Below are positions 1 to 8,143 of a DNA stretch of 40,584 nt, in pieces (positions within the stretch are counted from its first letter, which is position 1; every line of letters begins with the position of its first letter). Position numbers and translations under genes: made by a program. The DNA comes from Caldifarciminota bacterium UBA5631. GTDB lineage: Bacteria > Hydrothermota > Hydrothermia > UBA1063. The stretch lies in assembly GCA_002421425.1 (NCBI GenBank), contig DIJZ01000010.1, forward strand, positions 1 through 40,584, in the 5' to 3' direction. The notes under the pieces were generated by a model, which saw only the letters and a list, made by a program, of their open reading frames with translations, ran no database searches and had not been told where the DNA came from.

Positions 1-456
1 CTGGAGGGCTGGACTTCCGAGGGTAAGTCCACAAGATATTCTTTGAAGATATATTATGAGCGTGGGTTCAATTATTTTCGCGAATACATAGGGAGAGTTT
101 TCTCCCATGGATTTACCATTGTAAATGTATCCAATCCACGGGTTGGCTTGAAGCTGACAACGAAAGGATGGCTGGAACTGGATCCCACGGACAGGGTAGA
201 GGAGTACACATTATTCTTCTCCCCAAAAATTCAGTATGCTGTGACTAGCAGCATGGTGCTCAATGTGTTTTCACAGCACACCTATGCCTTCAAATCCAGG
301 TATTTCCCCATGAATGGATATTCGTTTGTGGCTTCATACAATTTCCGACCCAAAAGCTGGCTGTATTTTGTGATTTCAAGGACCTACTCTGAAGAGGGTG
401 CGACTCAAAAGGCTAATTATGTTGTTCTGAAGGTACGGTATCTCTTCTCATTTTAA
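1..456 (+). CDS. C-terminal part of an outer-membrane beta-barrel protein (DUF5916-like), 5' truncated
   Basis: The frame is open from base 1, so the gene starts outside the window; about 151 residues are visible. The visible part is made of alternating hydrophobic/polar strands rich in Tyr, Phe and Trp, and ends in Phe (KVRYLFSF), the usual C-terminal signature of a protein inserted by the BAM machinery. The last strands (YNFRPKSWLYFVISRTYSE) resemble the C-terminal barrel of DUF5916 proteins, which carry an N-terminal CBM9-like domain. That family link is from memory of the pattern, not a search. No intrinsic terminator is visible in the 68 bases before the next gene. It could be another kind of porin-like barrel; the outer-membrane assignment is firmer than the family. 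Confidence 0.6.
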   Translation: MEGWTSEGKSTRYSLKIYYERGFNYFREYIGRVFSHGFTIVNVSNPRVGLKLTTKGWLELDPTDRVEEYTLFFSPKIQYAVTSSMVLNVFSQHTYAFKSRYFPMNGYSFVASYNFRPKSWLYFVISRTYSEEGATQKANYVVLKVRYLFSF

Positions 457-473
457 GTTAAGTCGTGCTTCAT

Positions 474-502
474 TTGATAGTGTAAATCCTCTGGAATATA
501 AT
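474..502 (+). promoter_or_regulatory. Sigma70-type promoter for the symporter/Kor operon
   Basis: TTGATA (474-479), a 17-base spacer and TATAAT (497-502). The expected start of transcription near 509 leaves a short leader with an AAAGGAG Shine-Dalgarno site (511-517) before the ATG at 525. Confidence 0.75.
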
Positions 503-524
503 TATTTTCAAAAGGAGTATATTT

Positions 525-1967
525 ATGCATTTTTCTATCCAGTTTTTTATTGTACTTGGGTATTTTATTATCGTCCTCATCGTTGGTATTCTTGCTCAGA
601 AACTTGCGAAATCAGGCACAGATTACCTAATTGCAGGGAGAAATCTTGGGCTGTGGTTGTGCACCGTTGTTGTGGTCGGTGAATGGCTTGGAGGAATGAG
701 CACCATTGGTGTTTCGGAGAGAGCCTACGTGACTGGAATCTCCTCAGCATGGTACAATGTCTCAACTTCAATTGGAATGATGCTTTTTGGATTTCTCCTG
801 GCGAAATACTATCGGAAGAACCGTGTGTACACTGTCTCAGAAATGATCGAGAAACTTTACGATAAGAACGCCAGGGTTATTTCTGCTTTTGCTTTTCTTA
901 TTGCCTATCTAATCCTCGGTTATGCCCAGATTCAAACCGTAGGCTCTGTGCTGGCTTCGACCCTGAATTTGAGCTTTAAAACCGGAGTGATAATTGGTGG
1001 TCTTCTTGTAACTATTTACGTCACGGCAGGTGGGTTCTGGTCAATTACCCTAACTAATATAATTCACACTTTTTTGCTGTATTTCGCAATAATTTCAACT
1101 TTTATAATCGGCCTTGTCAAAATTGGCGGTTACACCGGGCTTTTCACCGCTCTTACTGAGGTTGGCAAGAATCCCGCAATTTACAGGAGTCCGATGGGTG
1201 TTGGGCTTAATCAGGTAATCGGCTGGATTATCGGAGGAATGTTCGGCGCTTTCGCAGCACAGGCTTCAATTCAACCCGTTTTTGCGGCAAAGGATGAAAA
1301 AACCGCAAAACACGCTTCTTTTCTCAGTGCATTATTGATCTTCCCAACTGGAATTTTGACCGCTACCCTTGGAATGATTGCAGCAACTGGGAAATTTGCA
1401 ACAATACCAAACCCTAAGCAGGCGTTGCCCAGCCTCCTTATGTCTACAAACTTTGTCCCTGCGTGGTTCGGAGGAATTGCCCTTGCAGGGATTCTTGCAG
1501 CTATCCTCTCTACAATTGCTCCTGTGATGTTTGCTATCTCAACGATTCTGGTGAAAGACGTTTATCATTATCTTATTGACAAAAATGCTGATGAACAGAA
1601 ATTACTCCAGGTCGCAAGGCGTTTTACATTCGTCGTGGGCATCGTTCTAATACCACTGGCTGTATACTTGAAAGGATTTGTCCTCGACACTGGCTATATT
1701 TCTTATGCAATTAGAGGCGCTGCTGCAGTAATCGTGCTTTCTGGTGTATTCTGGGTGACAAAGGGTAAGAGGGTCCCGACTTCTCTTTCCGCTAGTCTCG
1801 CTATGATTGCAGGGACAGTGGTAGCTGTTTCCTTTCCAATTATCAACTATTTGAATCCTGAGTTTAGATTTGATAAGAACCTCTGGGCTCTTGGAATTTC
1901 ACTTTTGTTCGTTGTTCTCGTGACATTTATACAAAGGGGAGTGCTTGAAAGAAGAAGGAAAAAATGA
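525..1967 (+). CDS. Sodium:solute symporter (SSS family) permease
   Basis: A 480-residue inner-membrane protein with about 13 hydrophobic segments, the normal size for the SSS family (Na+-coupled uptake of sugars, carboxylates, amino acids or vitamins). The N-terminal segment followed by a DYLIAGRNLGLWL stretch and then GGMSTIGVSERAY is typical of SSS transporters. The start ATG has an AAAGGAG site eight bases upstream. The stop overlaps the next ATG (ATGA), so it is translated together with a CoA-transferase and the 2-oxoacid:ferredoxin oxidoreductase genes. The context suggests import of a carboxylic acid or amino acid that is then oxidised or activated by those enzymes. The substrate cannot be read from the sequence. 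Confidence 0.85.
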   Translation: MHFSIQFFIVLGYFIIVLIVGILAQKLAKSGTDYLIAGRNLGLWLCTVVVVGEWLGGMSTIGVSERAYVTGISSAWYNVSTSIGMMLFGFLLAKYYRKNRVYTVSEMIEKLYDKNARVISAFAFLIAYLILGYAQIQTVGSVLASTLNLSFKTGVIIGGLLVTIYVTAGGFWSITLTNIIHTFLLYFAIISTFIIGLVKIGGYTGLFTALTEVGKNPAIYRSPMGVGLNQVIGWIIGGMFGAFAAQASIQPVFAAKDEKTAKHASFLSALLIFPTGILTATLGMIAATGKFATIPNPKQALPSLLMSTNFVPAWFGGIALAGILAAILSTIAPVMFAISTILVKDVYHYLIDKNADEQKLLQVARRFTFVVGIVLIPLAVYLKGFVLDTGYISYAIRGAAAVIVLSGVFWVTKGKRVPTSLSASLAMIAGTVVAVSFPIINYLNPEFRFDKNLWALGISLLFVVLVTFIQRGVLERRRKK

Positions 1968-3148
1968 AACCGCTTGAAGGAATAAAAGTATTGGATCTGT
2001 CAAGGGTTCTTGCTGGGCCCACTGTTGGAATGATCCTGGGCGACCTTGGAGCTGATGTTATTAAGGTCGAAAAGCCTAAGGACGGTGATGAAACAAGAGG
2101 CTGGGGCCCTCCGTTTGCTGGTGGAGAAAGCGCATACTACATGTGTGCTAACAAGAACAAGCGCAGTATGACACTGAATCTGAAAAGTGCAGAGGGCAGG
2201 GAAATTCTTGAACGGCTAATCAGTAGATCCGATGTGGTAATTCTAAACTTCCTTCCAGAAGTTCTCAGGAGTTTACAACTTAGATATGAAGATGTGAAAA
2301 AGATAAAAGAGGATGTTATATGGGCATGTATTACAGGATTTGGGCTTTCTGGACCAAAAGCAAGTAAGCCAGGCTACGATGTGTTGATTCAGGGAATCAG
2401 CGGTCTCATGAGTATTACGGGAGAACCAGAAGGGGAGCCTATGAAGGTGGGCGTTGCAATATGTGACGTACTCACTGCGCTATACACTGTAATTGCCATC
2501 GAAGCTGCCATTATCAGAAGGAGTAAAACAGGTATGGGTGCGATGATTGATAATTCTCTTCTCGAATCCACCATTGCGAGTCTGGTCAACGTAGCAAACA
2601 ACTATTTGATTGGCGGCACTGTGCCAGGAAGGTATGGAAATGCCCATCCAAACATAGTTCCATACCAGGTTTTCAAGGCTAAAGATGAGTTCATAATAAT
2701 AGGAGTTGGGAACGAAGAACAGTGGAAGAGGTTTTGTAAAGTAATAGAGCGCGAAGACCTCTTATCAGATCCAAGATTTGAGAGCAATTCCAGGAGACTT
2801 TCAAACAGAGATGTGTTGATTCCCATTATTGAGGATATTATTGCTCAAAAAGAAGGATCTTACTGGCTCGAAAAGCTCGAAGAAGCTCATATCCCTGCAG
2901 GTCCGATAAATACGGTGGATAAAGCGATAAATGATGAGCAGATTGCTTACCGTGGATTCATTCAGGAAATTGAACATCCCACTGCAGGTAAAATCAGGTT
3001 AATGAAGAATCCCATCCACTTTGGAGATATTGACCTTGAGATTTACAGACATCCTCCTTTACTTGGAGAGCACACTGAGGAGATCTTAACTGAGTTAGGG
3101 TATAGTAAAGAGAGCATCGAGGATTTTATGAAAAAAGGAGCAATATGA
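1964..3148 (+). CDS. Family III CoA-transferase (CaiB/BaiF type)
   Basis: 394 residues, the usual length. The N-terminal LSRVLAGPTVGMILGDLGAD is the CaiB/BaiF signature, followed by a Rossmann-like region and the conserved NKNKRS loop. Asp168 in GVAICDVLTALY matches the catalytic Asp that forms the mixed anhydride with the acyl group in formyl-CoA transferase. The enzyme moves CoA between an acyl-CoA and a free carboxylate. It overlaps the symporter stop (ATGA) and the next ferredoxin-like gene. It may move CoA between the acyl-CoA made by the neighbouring oxidoreductase and the imported acid; that is inference. The exact acyl substrate is unknown. Confidence 0.88.
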   Translation: MKPLEGIKVLDLSRVLAGPTVGMILGDLGADVIKVEKPKDGDETRGWGPPFAGGESAYYMCANKNKRSMTLNLKSAEGREILERLISRSDVVILNFLPEVLRSLQLRYEDVKKIKEDVIWACITGFGLSGPKASKPGYDVLIQGISGLMSITGEPEGEPMKVGVAICDVLTALYTVIAIEAAIIRRSKTGMGAMIDNSLLESTIASLVNVANNYLIGGTVPGRYGNAHPNIVPYQVFKAKDEFIIIGVGNEEQWKRFCKVIEREDLLSDPRFESNSRRLSNRDVLIPIIEDIIAQKEGSYWLEKLEEAHIPAGPINTVDKAINDEQIAYRGFIQEIEHPTAGKIRLMKNPIHFGDIDLEIYRHPPLLGEHTEEILTELGYSKESIEDFMKKGAI

Positions 3149-3381
3149 AAAAGAGATTTGACATTGAAATAAACCACGATTGGTGTAAGGCTTGCTACAT
3201 TTGTGTAAAGGTATGTCCAAGGTCTGTTTTTGACATTGCAGAGAAGGAAAGCCACCGGGGTTTCAAGGAAGTCACGCCTGCGAGAATTGATGACTGCATA
3301 GGTTGCCTGATGTGCGAAAACTTGTGTCCTGACTTTGCAATAGAGGTAGAGGAGATTGAAAATGCCGTGGAACAGAATTAA
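3145..3381 (+). CDS. korD: 2-oxoacid:ferredoxin oxidoreductase delta subunit (2x[4Fe-4S] ferredoxin)
   Basis: A 78-residue ferredoxin-like subunit with two complete CxxCxxCxxxC motifs (Cys14/17/20/24 and Cys51/54/57/61), giving two [4Fe-4S] clusters. In the KorABCD family this subunit passes electrons from the thiamine diphosphate site to free ferredoxin. AAAGGAG precedes the start, and the ATG overlaps the CoA-transferase stop (ATGA). The next gene starts inside its 3' end. Its place directly before korA is the normal arrangement for this complex. The name is by analogy; the paralogous VorD/PorD families look similar. Confidence 0.85.
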   Translation: MKKRFDIEINHDWCKACYICVKVCPRSVFDIAEKESHRGFKEVTPARIDDCIGCLMCENLCPDFAIEVEEIENAVEQN

Positions 3382-4504
3382 AGTACCAATTAAAAGCGGC
3401 CGTTTTCTACTTCAAGGTGATGAAGCTGTTGCAGATGGAGCGTTCTGCGCAGGAATGAGGTTTTATGCAGGCTATCCCATCACCCCTGCCAGCGAAATAA
3501 TTACAAGGGTCCAAGACAGGTTTGAGGAGTCAAATGAAGGTGTCTATTTTCAGGGAGAAGATGAAATTGCATCAATTGCAGCGTGTATTGGCGCATCATG
3601 GACCGGCACAAAAGCAATGACGGCTACCAGTGGCCCCGGGTTCGATTTGATGGTGGAGAATCTGGGATACGCAATATTCACTGAGACTCCTATGGTAATT
3701 GTTGATGTTCAGAGAGCTGGACCTTCAACGGGGCAAGCAGCCAGGCCATCGCAGGGAGACTATCATCAGGTAAGATATGCGACTCATGGAGATTATGAAA
3801 TAATAGTCCTTTCGCCGTGGTCGTGTCAGGAGCTTTTTGAATTTGGGGTTAGAGCCTTCAATCTTTCTGAAAGATACAGGGTTCCAACGATAGTGCTTAC
3901 TGATGAAGCCATTGCTCACCTGCGGGAACCTGTTGAGATACCTGAAGAGATAGATGTTTTTGATCGGGAGCATGATCCCGAGGCGCCACCTTTCAGCTTT
4001 GACGAAGTTGATGCAAGCCCTATGCCTCTTCTTGGGGATGGTAAGGCCTTGCTCGTGACGGGCTCGACTCATACTGAGTGGGGCAAAAGAGTGACTCAGG
4101 ACCCTGAAGTACATAGAAAGATAGTAAAACACCTTATTGGCAAAATTAGCAACCATATTTCGGATATTTTCGAGACCCATGAGGAGTTTATCGAGGATGC
4201 CGATTTTGTTATAGCATCCTATGGAATTTCTGCCCGGAGTGGTTTTGAAGCTATGAACAGACTTCGCAAAAAGAGGATTAAAATTGGATTTTTCAGACTC
4301 AAAGTAATATGGCCAATCTGGGAGAAATACATAATACAGCGCTTTTCCAATGTGAAAAAGGTCTTCGTGCCCGAAATGAATATGGGCCATCTATCCTCCG
4401 AATTAAAGCGTATTCTAAATTGTGAAATCATACCGGTAACGGAGCTCGGAACTAACGTGATCTTGCCAGAGGAAATAGTAAAAGTCGTCGAGGAGAACCT
4501 ATGA
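3362..4504 (+). CDS. korA: 2-oxoacid:ferredoxin oxidoreductase alpha subunit
   Basis: 380 residues with the PFOR domain I pattern (YPITPASEI near residue 40, then the EDEIASIAACIGASWTG region) and the domain II/transketolase-C part in the C-terminal half. With KorB it binds the 2-oxoacid and CoA and carries out oxidative decarboxylation to an acyl-CoA. I chose the ATG at 3362 over the in-frame TTG at 3356 because a GAGGAG site lies seven bases before it. The size and the separate A/B/C/D genes fit the 2-oxoglutarate or branched-chain 2-oxoacid group. Substrate choice between these is not visible. Confidence 0.87.
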   Translation: MPWNRIKVPIKSGRFLLQGDEAVADGAFCAGMRFYAGYPITPASEIITRVQDRFEESNEGVYFQGEDEIASIAACIGASWTGTKAMTATSGPGFDLMVENLGYAIFTETPMVIVDVQRAGPSTGQAARPSQGDYHQVRYATHGDYEIIVLSPWSCQELFEFGVRAFNLSERYRVPTIVLTDEAIAHLREPVEIPEEIDVFDREHDPEAPPFSFDEVDASPMPLLGDGKALLVTGSTHTEWGKRVTQDPEVHRKIVKHLIGKISNHISDIFETHEEFIEDADFVIASYGISARSGFEAMNRLRKKRIKIGFFRLKVIWPIWEKYIIQRFSNVKKVFVPEMNMGHLSSELKRILNCEIIPVTELGTNVILPEEIVKVVEENL

Positions 4505-5244
4505 AAACATATATGGAATGGATTAGAACAGAGTTCTTCCCCACTGCATTTTGTCCAGGGTGTGGGCACGGGATAATACTTAGAGCAATTGCAAAGGCCT
4601 GCGATGAGCTTGAACTTGATAGAGACAATGTTGTATTTGTATCCGGTATCGGTTGTTCAGGTTGGATCCCCAGCCCATACATAAAAGCAGACTCGATTCA
4701 TACCACGCATGGAAGAGCCATTGCCTTCGCAACAGGAGTGAAGCTCGCACGGCCAGATTTCACTGTTATCGTTGTTGGAGGAGATGGTGATTTAGCATCT
4801 ATTGGGGGAAATCATCTTATTCACGCTGCGCGAAGGAATATTGATATTACCTGTATTATGGCTGATAACAATAACTATGGGATGACAGGGGGCCAATATT
4901 CACCCACTACACCAAAAGGGTCGAAGACTTCTACGTCAAGAAAAGGACTATCAGAAGCACCATTCGATGTGGCAAAGCTTGTGAAATCTGCTGGCGCATC
5001 CTTTGTTGCTCGGTACACCGTTGCCCATTTTCCGCAACTTGTAAATTCAATAAAGAAGGCAATAAGTACCGAGGGATTTTCTTTTGTGCAGGCCATCAGC
5101 ACTTGTCCGACACATTTTGGCAGGAGAAATGTGACACAGGATCCTTACGAATTTATTGATTATTTGAAGAGAAATTCAGTGAATATTAAGAATATTACTT
5201 CCTCTGCAGAGTCCATGGGAAAAATTATTATAGGGGAGTTCTGA
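4501..5244 (+). CDS. korB: 2-oxoacid:ferredoxin oxidoreductase beta subunit (thiamine diphosphate binding)
   Basis: 247 residues. The N-terminal FCPGCGHG (Cys18, Cys21) and the thiamine diphosphate/Mg2+ motif GDGD (94-97) followed by Asn residues near 123 are those of KorB. It holds the cofactor that decarboxylates the 2-oxoacid. The start overlaps korA (ATGA) with GAGGAG upstream. Together with KorA, C and D it forms the full enzyme, which reduces ferredoxin and makes acyl-CoA (reversible in many anaerobes). Confidence 0.9.
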   Translation: MKTYMEWIRTEFFPTAFCPGCGHGIILRAIAKACDELELDRDNVVFVSGIGCSGWIPSPYIKADSIHTTHGRAIAFATGVKLARPDFTVIVVGGDGDLASIGGNHLIHAARRNIDITCIMADNNNYGMTGGQYSPTTPKGSKTSTSRKGLSEAPFDVAKLVKSAGASFVARYTVAHFPQLVNSIKKAISTEGFSFVQAISTCPTHFGRRNVTQDPYEFIDYLKRNSVNIKNITSSAESMGKIIIGEF

Positions 5245-5245
5245 T

Positions 5246-5785
5246 ATGGAGAGACTTGAGGTAAGATACGCGGGCACTGGTGGGCAAGGAATAATACTTC
5301 TCGGAGTACTCACTGCTGAGGCAGTCACTCGAGCAGGGAAATATGCTACCCAGGGCTCATATTACGGGGCGCAGGTGAGGGGAGGTATAACTTCCGCAGA
5401 CGTAGTTCTGGGAAAGGAGTGGATTTCTTTCCCTTATGTTGAAAAATCTGATATTCTTGTGGCTTTTACTTCGGAGTCCCTTGACTATTATGTAAATAGC
5501 GCAAAGAATGGAAGTCTGATTATCATAGATGAAACTACGATGGTTCTGCAGGATGAGGATGAACTTAGATCCAGGTATAAGTTTTTTAAGGTTCCGTTTA
5601 CCAGGGTTTGTTATGAAAGGTTTAATTCAGGCTTTCTTCTAAATATTGTTGCTTTTGGGTACATATTGAGACATTTAAAGCGTTTTTGCTCCAAAGAAGA
5701 CGCTATTGAGGCACTTAAAAGCAACGTGCCCCCAAAGTATATTGAGCTGGAGCTGGAAGCTTTCAATATAGGGCTTTCTCTTTAA
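5246..5785 (+). CDS. korC: 2-oxoacid:ferredoxin oxidoreductase gamma subunit
   Basis: 179 residues, normal for KorC. The N-terminal YAGTGGQGIILLG glycine-rich motif and the later YGAQVRGG element are typical of the gamma domain of pyruvate/2-ketoisovalerate/2-oxoglutarate oxidoreductases. It starts one base after the korB stop with a GGGGAG site. Its stop overlaps the convergent purA stop by four bases in a TTTAAA palindrome, so there is no room for a terminator between the two. Confidence 0.9.
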   Translation: MERLEVRYAGTGGQGIILLGVLTAEAVTRAGKYATQGSYYGAQVRGGITSADVVLGKEWISFPYVEKSDILVAFTSESLDYYVNSAKNGSLIIIDETTMVLQDEDELRSRYKFFKVPFTRVCYERFNSGFLLNIVAFGYILRHLKRFCSKEDAIEALKSNVPPKYIELELEAFNIGLSL

Positions 5786-7050
5786 ATCTGTTTTTGGAGA
5801 AGTTTTTCTCGTTCTGGTCCTAAGGAAATGAAGTTTATGCTCAATTTTAATGATTCTTCAATAAATTCAACATAGTTTCTTGCCGTTACCGGAAGATCTA
5901 CATAGCTCTGTTCGTTATTTGAGAGCGTGAATCCTGGTTTTTCAACATAAATTGGCTCTGAAAGCTCCAGTTTTTCTGATGATGGAGGGGGCAGTTCCAA
6001 AATTTCTTCCTTTACCCTGTATTTGACTGCTACCTTTATAGGGTCAATTCCGCTCAGAACGTCGAGCTTAGTAATTACAAGATTGGTAACGCCGTTTAAC
6101 ATTGTAGTGTAGCGGAGCAGTATAAGGTCCAGCCAGCCGCATCTCCTGGGTCTCCCCGTTGTTGCACCAAATTCAGCGCCTTTCTCTCTCAGAAGCTGAC
6201 CCTTTTCGCCCTTCTCTTCTGTTGGGAAGGGGCCTTTTCCGACCCTGGTGGTGTAGGCTTTAAGTACTCCGTATACTTTTTCAATTTTTTGAGGTGGGAG
6301 CCCAGAAAATACAAGAGCTCCTGAAGAAATGGTGTGTGATGAGGTCACATAGGGATACGTTCCATAAATCACGTCAAGAAGCGCTCCCTGAGCCCCCTCG
6401 AAAAGAATTCTCTTTCCTTCAGACTCCATTTTGTGTATGAACTCAACACCATCCACCACATAGGGATTTACAAATTTACTAAATTCAAAGAGCTTATCCA
6501 TTATTTCTTTATAATCAAATGGAGGATGGCCGAAGCGTGCAGCTATTATCTGATTGTTGAATTCTGTAATATCTTTCAGTTTGCGAAGGAGGGTTTTAGG
6601 GTAGAAGAGATCTCCAATTCTTATACCCAGTCTCTGATAGAGGTCTCTATAAGCGTATGCTATCCCCTGTTTTGTACTTCCGACACCACCCTTTGAGGTT
6701 TCCTCCAGGGCATCTTCTTCCTTGTGAAACGGAAGGACAATAGTTGCTCTCTCATCGACAAAGAGGCGACCTTGCAACGAACCTGAGAGAGAAGAGATCT
6801 GTTCCACTTCTTTTGAGAACGCCTCAGGGTCTACAAGGACTCCTGCAGTGATAAGGTTCTTCTTTTCAGGTCTTATAACCCCCGAAGGGAGAAGGTGAAG
6901 TATAAGTTTCTTCCCGTCTACTACAATCGTGTGCCCTGCATTGGCTCCACCCTGAAATCTGCATATAATGTCATAATCCTTTGCGAGATAATCTACGAAC
7001 CGACCTTTCGCTTCGTCACCCCATTGCAATCCCACTACGACATCAGCCAT
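5782..7050 (-). CDS. purA: Adenylosuccinate synthetase
   Basis: 422 residues, full length. It makes adenylosuccinate from IMP, GTP and aspartate, the first committed AMP step. Visible motifs are QWGDEAKGR (catalytic Asp12), NAGHT (catalytic His40), and GATTGRPRRCGW in the C-terminal half. The N-terminal loop differs from the near-universal GDEGKGK at two positions (Ala14, Arg17). No Shine-Dalgarno site precedes the ATG. Instead a -10 box ends six bases before it, so a leaderless mRNA from its own promoter inside the end of queA is likely, in addition to read-through from queA. Confidence 0.95.
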   Translation of the reverse strand: MADVVVGLQWGDEAKGRFVDYLAKDYDIICRFQGGANAGHTIVVDGKKLILHLLPSGVIRPEKKNLITAGVLVDPEAFSKEVEQISSLSGSLQGRLFVDERATIVLPFHKEEDALEETSKGGVGSTKQGIAYAYRDLYQRLGIRIGDLFYPKTLLRKLKDITEFNNQIIAARFGHPPFDYKEIMDKLFEFSKFVNPYVVDGVEFIHKMESEGKRILFEGAQGALLDVIYGTYPYVTSSHTISSGALVFSGLPPQKIEKVYGVLKAYTTRVGKGPFPTEEKGEKGQLLREKGAEFGATTGRPRRCGWLDLILLRYTTMLNGVTNLVITKLDVLSGIDPIKVAVKYRVKEEILELPPPSSEKLELSEPIYVEKPGFTLSNNEQSYVDLPVTARNYVEFIEESLKLSINFISLGPEREKLLQKQI

Positions 7051-7056
7051 AGTAAT

Positions 7057-7085
7057 AGTATCTGGTAACTATAAGGTTTTTTCAA
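7057..7085 (-). promoter_or_regulatory. Promoter for leaderless purA, partly inside queA
   Basis: Read on the minus strand: TTGAAA (7085-7080), a 17-base spacer and GATACT (7062-7057), then six bases and the purA ATG at 7050. The -35 box lies in the last codons of queA. The predicted transcription start coincides with the start codon. Confidence 0.55.
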
Positions 7086-8109
7086 TCTTAGGGAGGATTA
7101 GCATAGCGTCTCCATAGCTCAGAAAGCGATATTTGAGTCTAATTGCTTCCTCGTAGGCACTAATTATTTTTTCTCGTCCTGCAAAAGCGCTCACCAGAAT
7201 CAGTGGTGTGGATCTAGGAAGGTGAAAGTTGGTTATCAATGCGTCCACTACTCCAAACTCGTATCCAGGGTATATGAAAAGGTCTGTTTTTCCAGAAAGT
7301 TTTGAATGCTCAAATTTCCAGGATTCAAGGGCTCTCACAGCTGTTGTTCCACAGGCTACCACCCACTTACGAGATTCTTTTGTCTTTTCAATTTCCATTG
7401 CTGTTTCTTTCGGGACCTCATAGTATTCATAGTCCATTTTGTGAGCTGTTACATCCTGTGTTTTTACAGGTCTGAAGGTTCCCGGTCCTACGTTTAGGAA
7501 AACTGGAGCAATACGTATCCCTCTTTTTTGAAGATCTGTAATCACCCTTTCGGTAAAGTGTAGTCCTGCTGTTGGAGCGGCAATTGAAGCTCCTTTTTCG
7601 GCAAAAATTGTCTGATAGTAGTATTGGTCTTCTTCCTCCGGGGGTCTTTTTATGTAGTGGGGCAGTGGAACAACTCCGCAACGTTCAAGGAGCACAAAAA
7701 CTGTAGTATTATCAAGGATTTCTATTACTGCGTGGTTGTTATCGAAATCTTTTATAATGATCCTGTATGTATTGTCAATTTTGAATATTCTGCCGATTCT
7801 GGCTTTTTTTCTACTTGAAACCATTGCTTTGAAGGTTTTGTCGTTGAGAAGTTCAACGAATAGAAGTTCGATGGTTCCACCTGTGTCTTCTGCCTTTGCA
7901 AATAGTCTCGCTTTTATTACCCGAGTTTTGTTTATGATCAGGAGATCCCCGGGCCTCAGAAAAGCAGGAATTTCGTAGAAATACGAGTGGATTACTGTCC
8001 TATCCTCTTTGTTCAGAACGAGCATTCTTGCCTGATCTCTTTCTTGTAGTGGTCTCTGTGCAATCAGTTCTTCAGGCAAGTCATAATTGAATAAATCCAG
8101 GGGAAGCAT
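7069..8109 (-). CDS. queA: S-adenosylmethionine:tRNA ribosyltransferase-isomerase
   Basis: 346 residues, normal for QueA, which transfers and isomerises the ribose of SAM onto 7-aminomethyl-7-deazaguanine in tRNA, giving epoxyqueuosine. Visible family signatures are the N-terminal FNYDLPEELIAQRP, INKTRVIKARL, AAPTAGLHFTE and NFHLPRSTPLILVSA. A GAGGAAAATT Shine-Dalgarno region precedes the ATG. It lies 34 bases after the glycerate kinase gene and 18 bases before purA, so the three may be cotranscribed. No other queuosine gene is in the window. Confidence 0.95.
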   Translation of the reverse strand: MLPLDLFNYDLPEELIAQRPLQERDQARMLVLNKEDRTVIHSYFYEIPAFLRPGDLLIINKTRVIKARLFAKAEDTGGTIELLFVELLNDKTFKAMVSSRKKARIGRIFKIDNTYRIIIKDFDNNHAVIEILDNTTVFVLLERCGVVPLPHYIKRPPEEEDQYYYQTIFAEKGASIAAPTAGLHFTERVITDLQKRGIRIAPVFLNVGPGTFRPVKTQDVTAHKMDYEYYEVPKETAMEIEKTKESRKWVVACGTTAVRALESWKFEHSKLSGKTDLFIYPGYEFGVVDALITNFHLPRSTPLILVSAFAGREKIISAYEEAIRLKYRFLSYGDAMLILPKIEKTL

Positions 8110-8143
8110 AATTTTCCTCTATTTGTTTTAAATTATAAAGTTT

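Noticed and set aside
3725..4390. 221-codon open frame on the minus strand opposite korA
   Set aside because: It is antisense to a clearly conserved subunit, has no ribosome site or recognisable domain, and its composition reflects the opposite strand.
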